Assembly (NCBI RefSeq): GCF_900112615.1
Contig: NZ_FOMK01000006.1
Span: 1 to 64,000 of the forward strand
Source of the DNA: Chitinophaga sp. CF118
GTDB taxonomy: Bacteria > Bacteroidota > Bacteroidia > Chitinophagales > Chitinophagaceae
Direction: 5' to 3'
Length of the DNA: 64,000 nucleotides
A program made the translations under genes and the position numbers. Below are positions 34,850-43,921 of this stretch, piece by piece. Within the stretch, counting starts at the first letter, position 1; each line of letters starts with the position of its first letter. The notes beneath the pieces were generated by a model. That model made no database searches and was not told where the DNA came from. It saw only the letters and a program-made list of their open reading frames with translations.

Positions 34850-35971
34850 ATGAAAAACATGAAACTATTTACAGCCATTTTGCTCTTACCCGCTTTATGC
34901 AGTGCTTCTACCGGCCCTGGTAAAGGATATACAATCAAAGGAACTATCAACGGAATTACAACCGGAACGGCTTATCTGATCCATGAATGGAAGGATAAAA
35001 CAATCACGGATTCTGTAAAAGTGAAAGATGGTTCTTTCATCTTCACTGGTATAACACCGGAGCCTTTAATTTATACATTGAAGATATCCGGCGTTAAACA
35101 ACAGAAGAACTTTTTCGTAGAGAATAAAGTGATGACCGTTCAGGCAGATAAAGATTCCATATATAAAGCAGTGGTAAAGGGATCATGGGAGAATGATATC
35201 TTCAATGAGTTCTACAATGTAAAATGGAAGATTGTTACACAGAAGGCAGGAGATATCTATACACGTTTGGATGTTGCTAACCAGAAGGGAAAAGTAAAAC
35301 TGGATGAAGTTACCAGTAAAGCTTTTGATCAGGAATTTTTAAAACTGGATACGCTGAACGATAGTGTGATAAGTGAATTTGTAAAACAAAATACAGGTTC
35401 TGTAGCAGCAGCTTCCATTATCCAGGACAGGTTTATCAATTACCCATATCATGAAAGAGCAAAAGAATTGCTTGCTATTATGAGTGATAAGGTAAAACAG
35501 TCCGTTTATGGAAAACAGATCCAGGCCAGCCTGGACCTGGATGCTAAAACTGCTATCGGTGTAGTAGCTCCGGATTTCAGTATGGCAGATACTACCGGTA
35601 AAGCGGTTAAACTCTCAGACCTGCGTGGTAAATATGTACTGGTAGATTTCTGGGCTAGCTGGTGTGGACCTTGCCGCAAAGAAAACCCGAATGTGGTAAA
35701 GGTGTATAAAGCATATCACGATAAAGGATTCGAAATCCTGGGAGTATCACTGGATAGTAAAAAGGAACCCTGGGAAAAAGCAATTAATGCAGATGGTCTT
35801 ACGTGGATGCATGTATCAGATCTGAAAGGATGGAAGAATACAGCTGCTGAAATGTATGGTGTTAAAAGTGTTCCCTCCAGTTTCCTGCTGGATAAAGATG
35901 GGAAAGTGGTGGCAAAGAACCTGAGGGGAGAGGCACTGGACCAGAAACTGGCAGAGATTTTTAATAAATAA
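34850..35971 (+). CDS. TlpA-like thioredoxin-fold protein with DUF4369 domain
   Basis: 373 residues from the ATG at 34850, five bases after susD; an upstream start would overlap susD without a signal peptide. A signal peptide ('FTAILLLPALCSAS') comes first, then a DUF4369 domain ('GYTIKGTINGITTGTAYLIH'), then a thioredoxin domain with active site CGPC in 'DFWASWCGPCRKENPNVVKV' and 'VPSSFLLDKDGKVV'. It is a periplasmic or surface thiol-disulfide protein often found after SusCD genes, probably for maturation or reduction. Confidence 0.92.
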   Translation: MKNMKLFTAILLLPALCSASTGPGKGYTIKGTINGITTGTAYLIHEWKDKTITDSVKVKDGSFIFTGITPEPLIYTLKISGVKQQKNFFVENKVMTVQADKDSIYKAVVKGSWENDIFNEFYNVKWKIVTQKAGDIYTRLDVANQKGKVKLDEVTSKAFDQEFLKLDTLNDSVISEFVKQNTGSVAAASIIQDRFINYPYHERAKELLAIMSDKVKQSVYGKQIQASLDLDAKTAIGVVAPDFSMADTTGKAVKLSDLRGKYVLVDFWASWCGPCRKENPNVVKVYKAYHDKGFEILGVSLDSKKEPWEKAINADGLTWMHVSDLKGWKNTAAEMYGVKSVPSSFLLDKDGKVVAKNLRGEALDQKLAEIFNK

Positions 35972-35993
35972 GGTAATTGTGATGAATTATCTG

Positions 35994-36020
35994 GCGGCCT
36001 GGAAACAGGCCGCTTTTTTT
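35994..36020 (+). terminator. Terminator of the sigma/FecR/SusCD operon
   Basis: GCGGCCTG and CAGGCCGC around a GAAA loop, followed by seven T. Confidence 0.92.
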
Positions 36021-36251
36021 ATGCCTGTAAATGATACTATTTTGATTAACAGGCACTTCCCCCATCATAAATTCTGAATCTGCACTGGATAAGGGTAATT
36101 TATATACAGTTTATAATAAAATAATATGCGTTATGGAGAAAATAAGCTTAGTACTATAAGCAACCTCGAACGACTCCTAGTACCGGCAGTAATGCCGGCG
36201 AACTATTATTGTCTACCTTTTTTTATTAGAAAACCTTAACAAACACCCTCT

Positions 36252-39200
36252 ATGATGACCAATTTCACAAACCGGTTGCGCGGCATTCCACGCTACGCGC
36301 GACAAACATTTCTCAACAGTTTACTATTGCTGCTAGCCCTGTGTCTCGGGATAGCACCCGCCTTTTCGCAGCTGACCAGGCTTAGGGCGGATGGTAAAAA
36401 AATCGTAAATGCCAGTGGCCAGGAAGTGATCCTGAAAGGGGTTGGCCTGGGTGGCTGGTTATTACAGGAAGGCTATATGATCAAGGAAGGCTATTCTGGT
36501 GGTGGAACACAATGGTCCATCAAAAAACGCCTCTACGATCAGGGCCAGACCGATGCTCAGGTAGAAGCATTCTACCAGAGCTGGCGCGATAACTTTATCA
36601 CAAAAACTGATATTGATTATATCGCCTCCCTGGGATTCAATTGCGTTCGCCTTCCTATGCATTACGACCTGTTCCTGACCAGTTCACAACGCGCCGTACG
36701 CAACGGCGTGGCTCGTAATGCCGGCAATTATGAAAGTTATGTAAGCTCCCTTACCAGCTGGTATAACGGGAACACATTGTTCACCGATCCTAACCTGGAA
36801 GGATTCAGACTGGCAGACAGTGTACTGAAATGGGCCGCTGCCAACAACATGTACGTGATACTGGATCTGCATGCCGCTCCGGGTGGCCAGGGTTCCGATC
36901 AGAACATTGCAGACATCTTCGATGGCAAGCAACAGGGACTGTGGACAAGAAGCATTTATCGCGACATCACCAACCGCCTCTGGCAAAAGTTATCTGCTCA
37001 TTATACCAATAATGATGCAGTTGCTTTTTATGACCTGATCAATGAACCTAATGGTGTACCTGCTAATCAGACTATCCATGATATGTTTGAAAGGCTGATC
37101 AATTCTATTCGTGCTTTAGGTGATACCCACCTGCTGATGATAGAAGGAAACGCTTACGGTAACAATTACAATTACATGGAGCCGTTCACGTTCACTAACA
37201 GAACCAACTTAGTGTACAACGCTCACCGTTATGGTAACTCTACTTCCACTACAGCTACAAATGGCGATATTAACCAGATCAGTGATCTGGGAAATATTGT
37301 GAACTTCCGCAACACCAACAATGCGCCTGTATGGGTAGGTGAAACAGGAGAGAACAATAATAGCTGGCTAAGTGCAAACATTGCTGCAATGAACAGCCTG
37401 GGTATTGGCTGGTGTCATTGGACTTACAAACGTACAACTTCCGGTGAAAGTCCTGCATTACTGCGTATTAATCCTCCCACACTGATGGATGGCGCAGGAA
37501 ATATGGCTGCTGTATTAAATAATATCAAGTTTGCCAATAACGTAAAAAATACAAGTACAATAGCAGCTGTTGCTCCCGGTACTCCGTTGCCTCCTGGTAA
37601 TGCACCTATAGGTAAAACGATCTGGCTGAAAGGATTCAACAACCAGTATGTTTCTTCCGAAGATGGTGCTACCACCGGTATGAATTGTAACAGACCTACT
37701 GTACAGGGCTGGGAACAGTTCCTGGTAGTAGATGCCGGTAACGGTAAAATAGCTTTACAGAACAATGGTAAATATGTATCATCTGAAAATGGTGAACAGC
37801 CTATTACCTGTAACAGAACATCTATACAAGGTTGGGAAGCTTTTGACTGGGTACCTGTTGGTAATGGTCAGGTATTCCTGAGAGGTAGCAATGGTCTGTA
37901 TGTATCTTCTGAAAATGGTACGGCTCCAATGACCTGCACCCGTGCTACTCCAAGTGGATGGGAAGCATTCTCTTTTGGTGAAGGAACACCTGCTGCCGCT
38001 GCTAAAGTAGCTGCTGCTGCCATTGCTGCCGCTGATTTCAAAGTGGTGGGTTACATGCCTTCATGGGCTGGTAGTGTAGATGCTGTTCAATATAGCAAAC
38101 TCACACATATCAACTATGCATTTATTTTACCTACAAATACTGGTGACTTAACAGCTGTTGAAGATGCTGCCAAATTACGTAACCTGATCACCAAAGCGCA
38201 TGCTAACGGTGTGAAGGTAGAAATTTCTATCGGTGGATGGAATAATGGTAATGATGGTGCTTTTGAAGCATTTGCAGCTAACAGTTCTTACCGTACGAAT
38301 TTTACAAATAAGGTAGTAAGCCTGATCGATCAATACGGTCTGGATGGTGCTGATATCGATTGGGAATATCCTAATACCGGTGCTTCTGCAAACAACTATG
38401 TTGCACTGATGACACAGTTAGCTACTGCTTTACATGCAAAAGGCAAACTGTTAACAGCTGCCGTAGTAGGTACTGATGGTGCAAGCATCCTGAATCCTGT
38501 ATTTGCACAGGTTGACTTCCTCAACCTGATGGCATACGATTACAACGACTTCCAGCATTCTACTTATGCTTACGCACAACAGTCTCTCAATTATTGGGTA
38601 GGCCGTGGATTACCTAAAGAGAAAGCAATTTTAGGTGTTCCTTTCTATGCTCGTCCAAGCTGGGATAACTACAATGTACTGCTGAATAAAGGTGCCAGTC
38701 CTAATGCTGATGTATGGAATAACAATGGTTACAATGGTATCCCTACTATCAAAAGCAAGACAAACCTCGCATTCGATAACGGCGGTGGTATCATGATCTG
38801 GGAATTATCTGGCGATGAAGGTACCGGTGCTAACTCACTGGTAAGTGCTATTCATGATGTAGTTGTTTCAAGAGGTGGTACTACTAATCCTCCTGATACT
38901 ACAACAAAGGCTCCTATCGGTCAAACAATCTCTCTGAAAGGATTCAATGGTATGTTTGTTTCTTCTGAAGATGGAGACACTGCCGGTATGAATTGCAACA
39001 GGGCAACTGTACAGGGCTGGGAACAGTTCCTGGTAGTAGATGCCGGTAACGGTAAGATCGCTTTACAGAACAATGGTAAATATGTATCTTCTGAAAACGG
39101 TACTAAATCCATTACATGTAACAGAACAACTATCCAGGATTGGGAAAAGTTCGACTGGATCCCTGTTAGTACTAATGCCGGCCAGGTATTTCTGAAAGGA

Positions 39201-39608
39201 AATAATGGTCTGTATATCTCCTCTGAGAATGGTACAAAAGCAATGACCTGCACAAGAACAACACCTGCCGGATGGGAAGCATTCAATTTCGCAACTGTTG
39301 CAGCGGCTAAAGTTGCAGCTCCGGCTGTAGCTGCCAAAGCTGGTGTTAGCCTCGAAACGAATACAGGTGTACTTGTTTATCCTAACCCGGTAATCAAGGG
39401 TAGTACTATCACTGTAAACGTACAGAAATATGATGCTACTGCACCTGTACAGGTAGCTTTGGTTGATGTAAACAAAAAAGTAGTAACCTATAAGAAGGCG
39501 AATGCGCCAGTTGTTACAGTTGCTACTGGTAATACAGCCAGCGGTTTCTATATCATGGTTATTACCAATGGAAAGAACAGCTATACTAAGAAAGTAATAA
39601 TACAATAA
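36252..39608 (+). CDS. Secreted GH5 glucanase / GH18 chitinase fusion with T9SS tail
   Basis: 1118 residues. A signal peptide ends near residue 39 ('LCLGIAPAFSQ'). A GH5 catalytic domain spans about 40 to 440, with acid/base glutamate in 'FYDLINEPNG' (near 264) and nucleophile glutamate in 'PVWVGETGENN' (near 364), like exo-beta-1,3-glucanases. A beta-trefoil of three 40-residue repeats ('KGFNNQYVSSEDG', 'NGKYVSSENGE', 'NGLYVSSENG') follows at about 452 to 575. A GH18 chitinase domain (about 595 to 880) has the motif 'DGADIDWEYP' near 697. A second trefoil (about 888 to 1015) and a type A T9SS sorting domain ('VYPNPVIKGSTITVNVQKYD') end the protein. It should act outside the cell on chitin and beta-glucan together, as in fungal walls. 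Confidence 0.93.
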   Translation: MMTNFTNRLRGIPRYARQTFLNSLLLLLALCLGIAPAFSQLTRLRADGKKIVNASGQEVILKGVGLGGWLLQEGYMIKEGYSGGGTQWSIKKRLYDQGQTDAQVEAFYQSWRDNFITKTDIDYIASLGFNCVRLPMHYDLFLTSSQRAVRNGVARNAGNYESYVSSLTSWYNGNTLFTDPNLEGFRLADSVLKWAAANNMYVILDLHAAPGGQGSDQNIADIFDGKQQGLWTRSIYRDITNRLWQKLSAHYTNNDAVAFYDLINEPNGVPANQTIHDMFERLINSIRALGDTHLLMIEGNAYGNNYNYMEPFTFTNRTNLVYNAHRYGNSTSTTATNGDINQISDLGNIVNFRNTNNAPVWVGETGENNNSWLSANIAAMNSLGIGWCHWTYKRTTSGESPALLRINPPTLMDGAGNMAAVLNNIKFANNVKNTSTIAAVAPGTPLPPGNAPIGKTIWLKGFNNQYVSSEDGATTGMNCNRPTVQGWEQFLVVDAGNGKIALQNNGKYVSSENGEQPITCNRTSIQGWEAFDWVPVGNGQVFLRGSNGLYVSSENGTAPMTCTRATPSGWEAFSFGEGTPAAAAKVAAAAIAAADFKVVGYMPSWAGSVDAVQYSKLTHINYAFILPTNTGDLTAVEDAAKLRNLITKAHANGVKVEISIGGWNNGNDGAFEAFAANSSYRTNFTNKVVSLIDQYGLDGADIDWEYPNTGASANNYVALMTQLATALHAKGKLLTAAVVGTDGASILNPVFAQVDFLNLMAYDYNDFQHSTYAYAQQSLNYWVGRGLPKEKAILGVPFYARPSWDNYNVLLNKGASPNADVWNNNGYNGIPTIKSKTNLAFDNGGGIMIWELSGDEGTGANSLVSAIHDVVVSRGGTTNPPDTTTKAPIGQTISLKGFNGMFVSSEDGDTAGMNCNRATVQGWEQFLVVDAGNGKIALQNNGKYVSSENGTKSITCNRTTIQDWEKFDWIPVSTNAGQVFLKGNNGLYISSENGTKAMTCTRTTPAGWEAFNFATVAAAKVAAPAVAAKAGVSLETNTGVLVYPNPVIKGSTITVNVQKYDATAPVQVALVDVNKKVVTYKKANAPVVTVATGNTASGFYIMVITNGKNSYTKKVIIQ

Positions 39609-39615
39609 GAGTATA

Positions 39616-39680
39616 GAGAGACTGACCGGGGAGCTCCGTCAGGAGTAAACTGTTTATGGCTTTCCGGTCAGCCTCTTTCC
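39616..39680 (+). terminator. Long-stem terminator
   Basis: CTGACCGG near 39622 pairs with CCGGTCAG near 39664; outer GAG and CTC extend the stem, and TTTCC follows. It separates the two chitinase genes. Confidence 0.6.
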
Positions 39681-39722
39681 TTAGATTAACCATTTAAAAA
39701 TAATCCAGGAAAACCTGTTTTT

Positions 39723-41360
39723 ATGACACAAAAACTCTTCAGAAACATTGCCTTTCTGTTGTTGTTGATTGTTGTATCCCTGCAATCATCCGCACAGTTT
39801 AAGGTAATTGGTTACCTCCCTACCTGGGGCGGTACTATAAGTAATGTTCAATTCGATAAACTAACACATATAAACTACGCATTCCTCATCCCTAAAAATG
39901 ACGGTGGTTATAATGAACCAGATGATCCGGGAAGGTTGAAAGCGCTTGTTACAGCAGCACATGCTAAAGGTGTTAAAGTGATTATCTCTGTTGGTGGTGG
40001 CGGTGGTGATGTAGGGTTCAGAACAACAGCGGTGAATGCTACTTATCGTGCAAACTTCGTTACTAACATGGTGAACTTCTGTAACCAGTACAACCTGGAC
40101 GGCGTTGACCTTGACTGGGAATATCCTAATGCAGGTGCACAGGCACAGGGTTTTGTGACCCTGATGCAACAGTTGGCTAACGCATTTCATCCGCAGGGTA
40201 AATTGGTAACTGCAGCAGTGATCGGAGATTATGGTGATGATAGCTTCCTGAGTACACTGTTCCCTATCGCAGACTTTCTCAACATCATGGCATATGATGA
40301 CAACGATTTCCAGCACTCTACTTATTCACTGGCTGTACAGTGTATGAACTACTGGCTGGGTCGCGGATTGCCTAAAGAGAAAGCCGTTCTCGGTGTTCCT
40401 TTTTACGCACATCCTGATTATGTTGCCTACAAGGATCTGCTGAAAATGGGTGCTGATCCTTATGCAGACGTATTTAATAATAAGTACGGTTATAATGGTA
40501 TTACTACTATCAAAGCTAAAACCAACCTGGCTTATGATCGTGGTGCAGGTATTATGATGTGGGAACTGTCCAACGATGAAGGAACCGGTGCAAACTCACT
40601 GGTAAGCGCTATCCACGAGGTAGTAGTAGCCAGAGGAGGTGATACAACAACGAATCCTCCAACTTCACCGGCTCCAATTGGTAAGACTATCTGGCTGAAA
40701 GGTTTCAACAACATGTATGTTTCTTCTGAAGACGGTGATACCGCTGGTATGAACTGTAACAGAGCTGCTGTACAGGGTTGGGAACAGTTCCTGGTAGTAG
40801 ATGCCGGTAATGGAAAGATTGCTTTACAGAATAATGGTAAATATGTTTCTTCAGAGAACGGAACAAAATCCATTACCTGTAACAGGACTTCTATCCAGGG
40901 CTGGGAGGCCTTCGACTGGATACCTGTTAATGGTACACAGGTATTCCTGAGAGGCAATAATGGCCTGTATATTTCTTCTGAAAATGGAACAAAGGCAATG
41001 ACCTGTACCAGAACTACTGCAAGTGGCTGGGAAGCATTCAACTTTGGTACTGTTGGTGCTGCAAGAATTGCAGCATCTGCTGTACAGGATAAAGCAGTTA
41101 GTGTTGAAGCAGGTCATGAATTGTTATTGTATCCAAATCCTGTTACAAAGGGTACTCCTTTAACAGTAAGTATTCAGCATTATAATGCGGGTACATCTGT
41201 TCAGGTATCTATACTGGATATTAACAAGAAGGTAGTAGCATACCAGAAAGCAAGTGCAAAAACAGTTACTGTAGCTACAGATAAACTGTCTGCAGGCTTC
41301 TATATACTTGTTGTTAAAAACGGTAGCAGCAGTTATACGAAGAAAGTGATCATACAATAA
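39723..41360 (+). CDS. Secreted GH18 chitinase with beta-trefoil and T9SS tail
   Basis: 545 residues: signal peptide ('FLLLLIVVSLQSSAQ'), GH18 domain from about 24 to 300 with 'LDGVDLDWEYPNAG' near 124, 'DFLNIMAYDDNDFQHS' and 'GVPFYAHPDY', a beta-trefoil (about 318 to 440) nearly identical to those of the preceding protein, and a T9SS type A tail ('LYPNPVTKGTPLTVSIQHYN'). The GH18 part is a paralogue of the one in the GH5/GH18 fusion. It hydrolyses chitin outside the cell. Confidence 0.94.
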   Translation: MTQKLFRNIAFLLLLIVVSLQSSAQFKVIGYLPTWGGTISNVQFDKLTHINYAFLIPKNDGGYNEPDDPGRLKALVTAAHAKGVKVIISVGGGGGDVGFRTTAVNATYRANFVTNMVNFCNQYNLDGVDLDWEYPNAGAQAQGFVTLMQQLANAFHPQGKLVTAAVIGDYGDDSFLSTLFPIADFLNIMAYDDNDFQHSTYSLAVQCMNYWLGRGLPKEKAVLGVPFYAHPDYVAYKDLLKMGADPYADVFNNKYGYNGITTIKAKTNLAYDRGAGIMMWELSNDEGTGANSLVSAIHEVVVARGGDTTTNPPTSPAPIGKTIWLKGFNNMYVSSEDGDTAGMNCNRAAVQGWEQFLVVDAGNGKIALQNNGKYVSSENGTKSITCNRTSIQGWEAFDWIPVNGTQVFLRGNNGLYISSENGTKAMTCTRTTASGWEAFNFGTVGAARIAASAVQDKAVSVEAGHELLLYPNPVTKGTPLTVSIQHYNAGTSVQVSILDINKKVVAYQKASAKTVTVATDKLSAGFYILVVKNGSSSYTKKVIIQ

Positions 41361-41375
41361 ACACTAAGTACTAAT

Positions 41376-41421
41376 CCCGGAAACGATAAACAGGTATACA
41401 ATTCCTGGCGGCGTTTCCGGG
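41376..41421 (+). terminator. Terminator after GH18 gene
   Basis: CCCGGAAACG at 41376 pairs with CGTTTCCGGG at 41412; short T-rich sequence follows. Confidence 0.7.
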
Positions 41422-41470
41422 TTAGTTCTTACCCTCAGAATAGTCATTTATTCACTCTAATCTATATGCA

Positions 41471-43315
41471 ATGAAAAAGAAAAATCTACTTCTTTTGCTG
41501 CTTGCCGGTACCTTTTCAACAACGGCCTTAAAAGCCCAGACCCCGCCAGCTACCTGGCAGGAACATTGGTTTGAACACAACCAGTTACTATCCCGTGTTT
41601 TTTATGACAATGACCTTGCGTTGTACTATGACAATGATGTAAGTCGCTCTGTAACGTGGACCCAACAATACCTGGGAGACGTATGGCGGTATACAAAACG
41701 TACATACGGCTCTTTTGGTGATGACCCACATTTGTTTGCGGTTTTGCATACCAATAAGTACAGCGGAGGCCATCCATCAGGTTACTTCGATCCAAGTCAT
41801 GACAACAGGAATGTAATTGATGCCGGTGCCGGACCATGGACCAGTGCTACACATGGTGATCGTGGCCTTTTGACACACGAAGTAGCACACGTTGTAGAAG
41901 GTAATTCAAAGAACTCACATAGCTCACCAGCCTTTGGTATATGGGGAGATAGCAAATGGGCAGAAATATTTAATTATGATGTTTACAAGGCATTAGGCAG
42001 GACCGATGATGCTGCCCAGGCTTATGATGACTATAATAACAGTGACGGCGATGATTTCCCTAGAGCAGGGACCAAATGGTTTAAAAACTGGTTCTACCCC
42101 ATCTACAGCAGGCATGGGGGTAGTCAGGTATTGAACCGTTATTTTATTCAGCTGGCATTGTACTTCCCTAAAAATGGTAATGATTACTCCCGTCGTATGA
42201 ACATGGGTGAATTCGTTCATTTCTGGAGCGGTGCTGCCGGTGTAAACCTGAAATCACTCGCTACTACCGCCTTCGGCTGGACTTCGGAATATGAAGCACA
42301 ATTCGTAGCGGCGCAGGCAGCGTTTCCTTTTACTTACAATGTGCCATTGCCTGTTGTAGTAAGGGCATTTGAGGATTCCAACTATGGCGGATATGGTGTG
42401 TCATTGCCTGTAGGTAGTTATACATTGGCTAAACTGCGTGCATATGGTGCAAAGAATGATGATATCACTTCCATGAAAGTGGCTGGCGGCTACAAAGCTG
42501 TATTATACGCAGATGATAATTTCACAGGTGCAAGTACAACCATTACCGGCGATGTGTCTTTGCTGAATGCAGGTACCTGGAATGATAAAGTATCCTCCCT
42601 CGTCATCAGTGCATTGCCTACCACCGGAACGAGTACAGTGATCCAGGCTGAAAGCTATAGCGCTATGTCTGGTGTCAGTACAGAAGGTACTACTGATGTA
42701 AATGGCGGTTCTAATGTAGGTTCTATTGACAATGCCGACTGGATGTCTTATTACGACATTAACTTCCCTACTACAGGTACCTATAGAGTTGAATACCGTG
42801 TAGCAAGTTCAAATGGCGGAGGCAAATTGTCACTCGACCTGAATGCAGGTGCTACCGTACTGGGTTCCCTGGATGTACCATTTACAGGTGGCTGGCAGAG
42901 CTGGACAACCATTTCTCATGTTGTAACCGTTACTGCCGGTACTTATAATGTAGGTGTGTATGCACAGTCAGGTGGCTTTAATCTGAATTGGATTAGAATA
43001 ACTAAACTGGCCGCAACTGCTGCTACAGTTGCAACAACAGCTGCTACTACTACTGAAGTGAAAAATAATGAAGAACTGGTATTATATCCGAACCCGGTGA
43101 GTAAGGATGGTATCATTACAGTGAATGTACCTAAGTATGATGCGACAGCAGCGGTACAGATACAGCTGGTAGATCTTAACAAACATGTAGTAAGTTACAA
43201 AAAGGCAAATGCTAAAACTGTAACACTCTCTACTGGCAAAGCTTCCAGCGGAGTTTATATTCTGATTGTTACAAACGGAACTAATAAATACACCAAAAAA
43301 GTATTAATACAGTAA
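41471..43315 (+). CDS. Secreted zincin metallopeptidase with crystallin, CBM6 and T9SS modules
   Basis: 614 residues. After a signal peptide ('LLLLLAGTFSTTALKAQ') comes a catalytic domain (about 25 to 285) with the zinc motif HEVAH in 'RGLLTHEVAHVVEGNS' near 137 and a later 'SKWAEIFNYDVYKALG', which may hold the third ligand; it recalls plant basic secretory proteins and M60-like zincins. Then a beta/gamma-crystallin domain ('VVRAFEDSNYGGYGVSLPVG', about 296 to 385), a CBM6-type sugar-binding domain ('VIQAESYSAMSGVSTEGTTD', about 392 to 515) and a T9SS type A tail ('LYPNPVSKDGIITVNVPKYD'). It probably attacks glycoprotein in the same substrate as the chitinases. Confidence 0.85.
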   Translation: MKKKNLLLLLLAGTFSTTALKAQTPPATWQEHWFEHNQLLSRVFYDNDLALYYDNDVSRSVTWTQQYLGDVWRYTKRTYGSFGDDPHLFAVLHTNKYSGGHPSGYFDPSHDNRNVIDAGAGPWTSATHGDRGLLTHEVAHVVEGNSKNSHSSPAFGIWGDSKWAEIFNYDVYKALGRTDDAAQAYDDYNNSDGDDFPRAGTKWFKNWFYPIYSRHGGSQVLNRYFIQLALYFPKNGNDYSRRMNMGEFVHFWSGAAGVNLKSLATTAFGWTSEYEAQFVAAQAAFPFTYNVPLPVVVRAFEDSNYGGYGVSLPVGSYTLAKLRAYGAKNDDITSMKVAGGYKAVLYADDNFTGASTTITGDVSLLNAGTWNDKVSSLVISALPTTGTSTVIQAESYSAMSGVSTEGTTDVNGGSNVGSIDNADWMSYYDINFPTTGTYRVEYRVASSNGGGKLSLDLNAGATVLGSLDVPFTGGWQSWTTISHVVTVTAGTYNVGVYAQSGGFNLNWIRITKLAATAATVATTAATTTEVKNNEELVLYPNPVSKDGIITVNVPKYDATAAVQIQLVDLNKHVVSYKKANAKTVTLSTGKASSGVYILIVTNGTNKYTKKVLIQ

Positions 43316-43350
43316 TAGGATATATGAATAGTTAGGAATAGTTTAATCAG

Positions 43351-43380
43351 AGGGGGCCTTTCAAGGCCCCTTACTTGTTT
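43351..43380 (+). terminator. Terminator after metallopeptidase
   Basis: GGGGCCTT and AAGGCCCC close on a two-base loop; TTACTTGTTTT follows. Confidence 0.8.
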
Positions 43381-43410
43381 TACTCATGTACCTGCGGCGT
43401 ATAGAGCTGT

Positions 43411-43806
43411 CATCATTGTTATTGATCAATAAATACACTGCGTCTGCCTGTTTAGTTTATTAATTGGGCTTTGGAATAAGATTGCAGATTAGATCTTTAT
43501 TATACTTCACCTAAACATCACAGCAGACAAGGTGTATTTATTGATCAATAACAATCCACTGATCAATAACAACCTACACCGGTGTGTGTAGAGCTGTTAT
43601 CATTGTTATTGATCAATAACAACCTACACCGGCGTGTGTTGAGCCGTCATCATTGTTATTGATCAATAAATACACTGCATCTGCCTGTTTAGTTTCTTAA
43701 TTGAGCTTTGGAATAAGATTGTAGATTAGATCTTTATTATACTTCACCTAAACATCACGGCAGATAAGGTGTATTTATTGATCAATAACAATCCACTGAT
43801 CAGTAA
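43411..43806. repeat. Tandem palindromic repeat block (MITE- or BIME-like)
   Basis: Five perfect copies of the 14-base palindrome TTATTGATCAATAA lie at 43419, 43538, 43606, 43656 and 43775, plus two decayed ones near 43558 and 43795. They belong to two units of about 140 bases (43415 to 43556 and 43652 to 43793) that are about 95 percent alike by eye. Each unit has inverted ends: TTATTGATCAATAAATACAC at the left and its mirror at the right. A middle copy joins the units. Confidence 0.85.
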
Positions 43807-43873
43807 CAATCTGCATCGGTATAATTACTATCTATGTGAGCATAAAGGAGGACAAAAAATAAGTGTAAATAAA

Positions 43874-43906
43874 AATGGGCCAGCAGATTTTGTCTGCTGG
43901 CCCATT
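43874..43906 (-). terminator. Terminator of the RND efflux operon
   Basis: AATGGGCCAGCAGA pairs with TCTGCTGGCCCATT; on the minus strand a T-run follows. Confidence 0.85.
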
Positions 43907-43921
43907 ATAATAATTCCAATC

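Noticed and set aside
43415..43793. CRISPR array
   Set aside because: The repeat unit is palindromic, the sequences between copies are themselves duplicated and of unequal length, and there are no cas genes.
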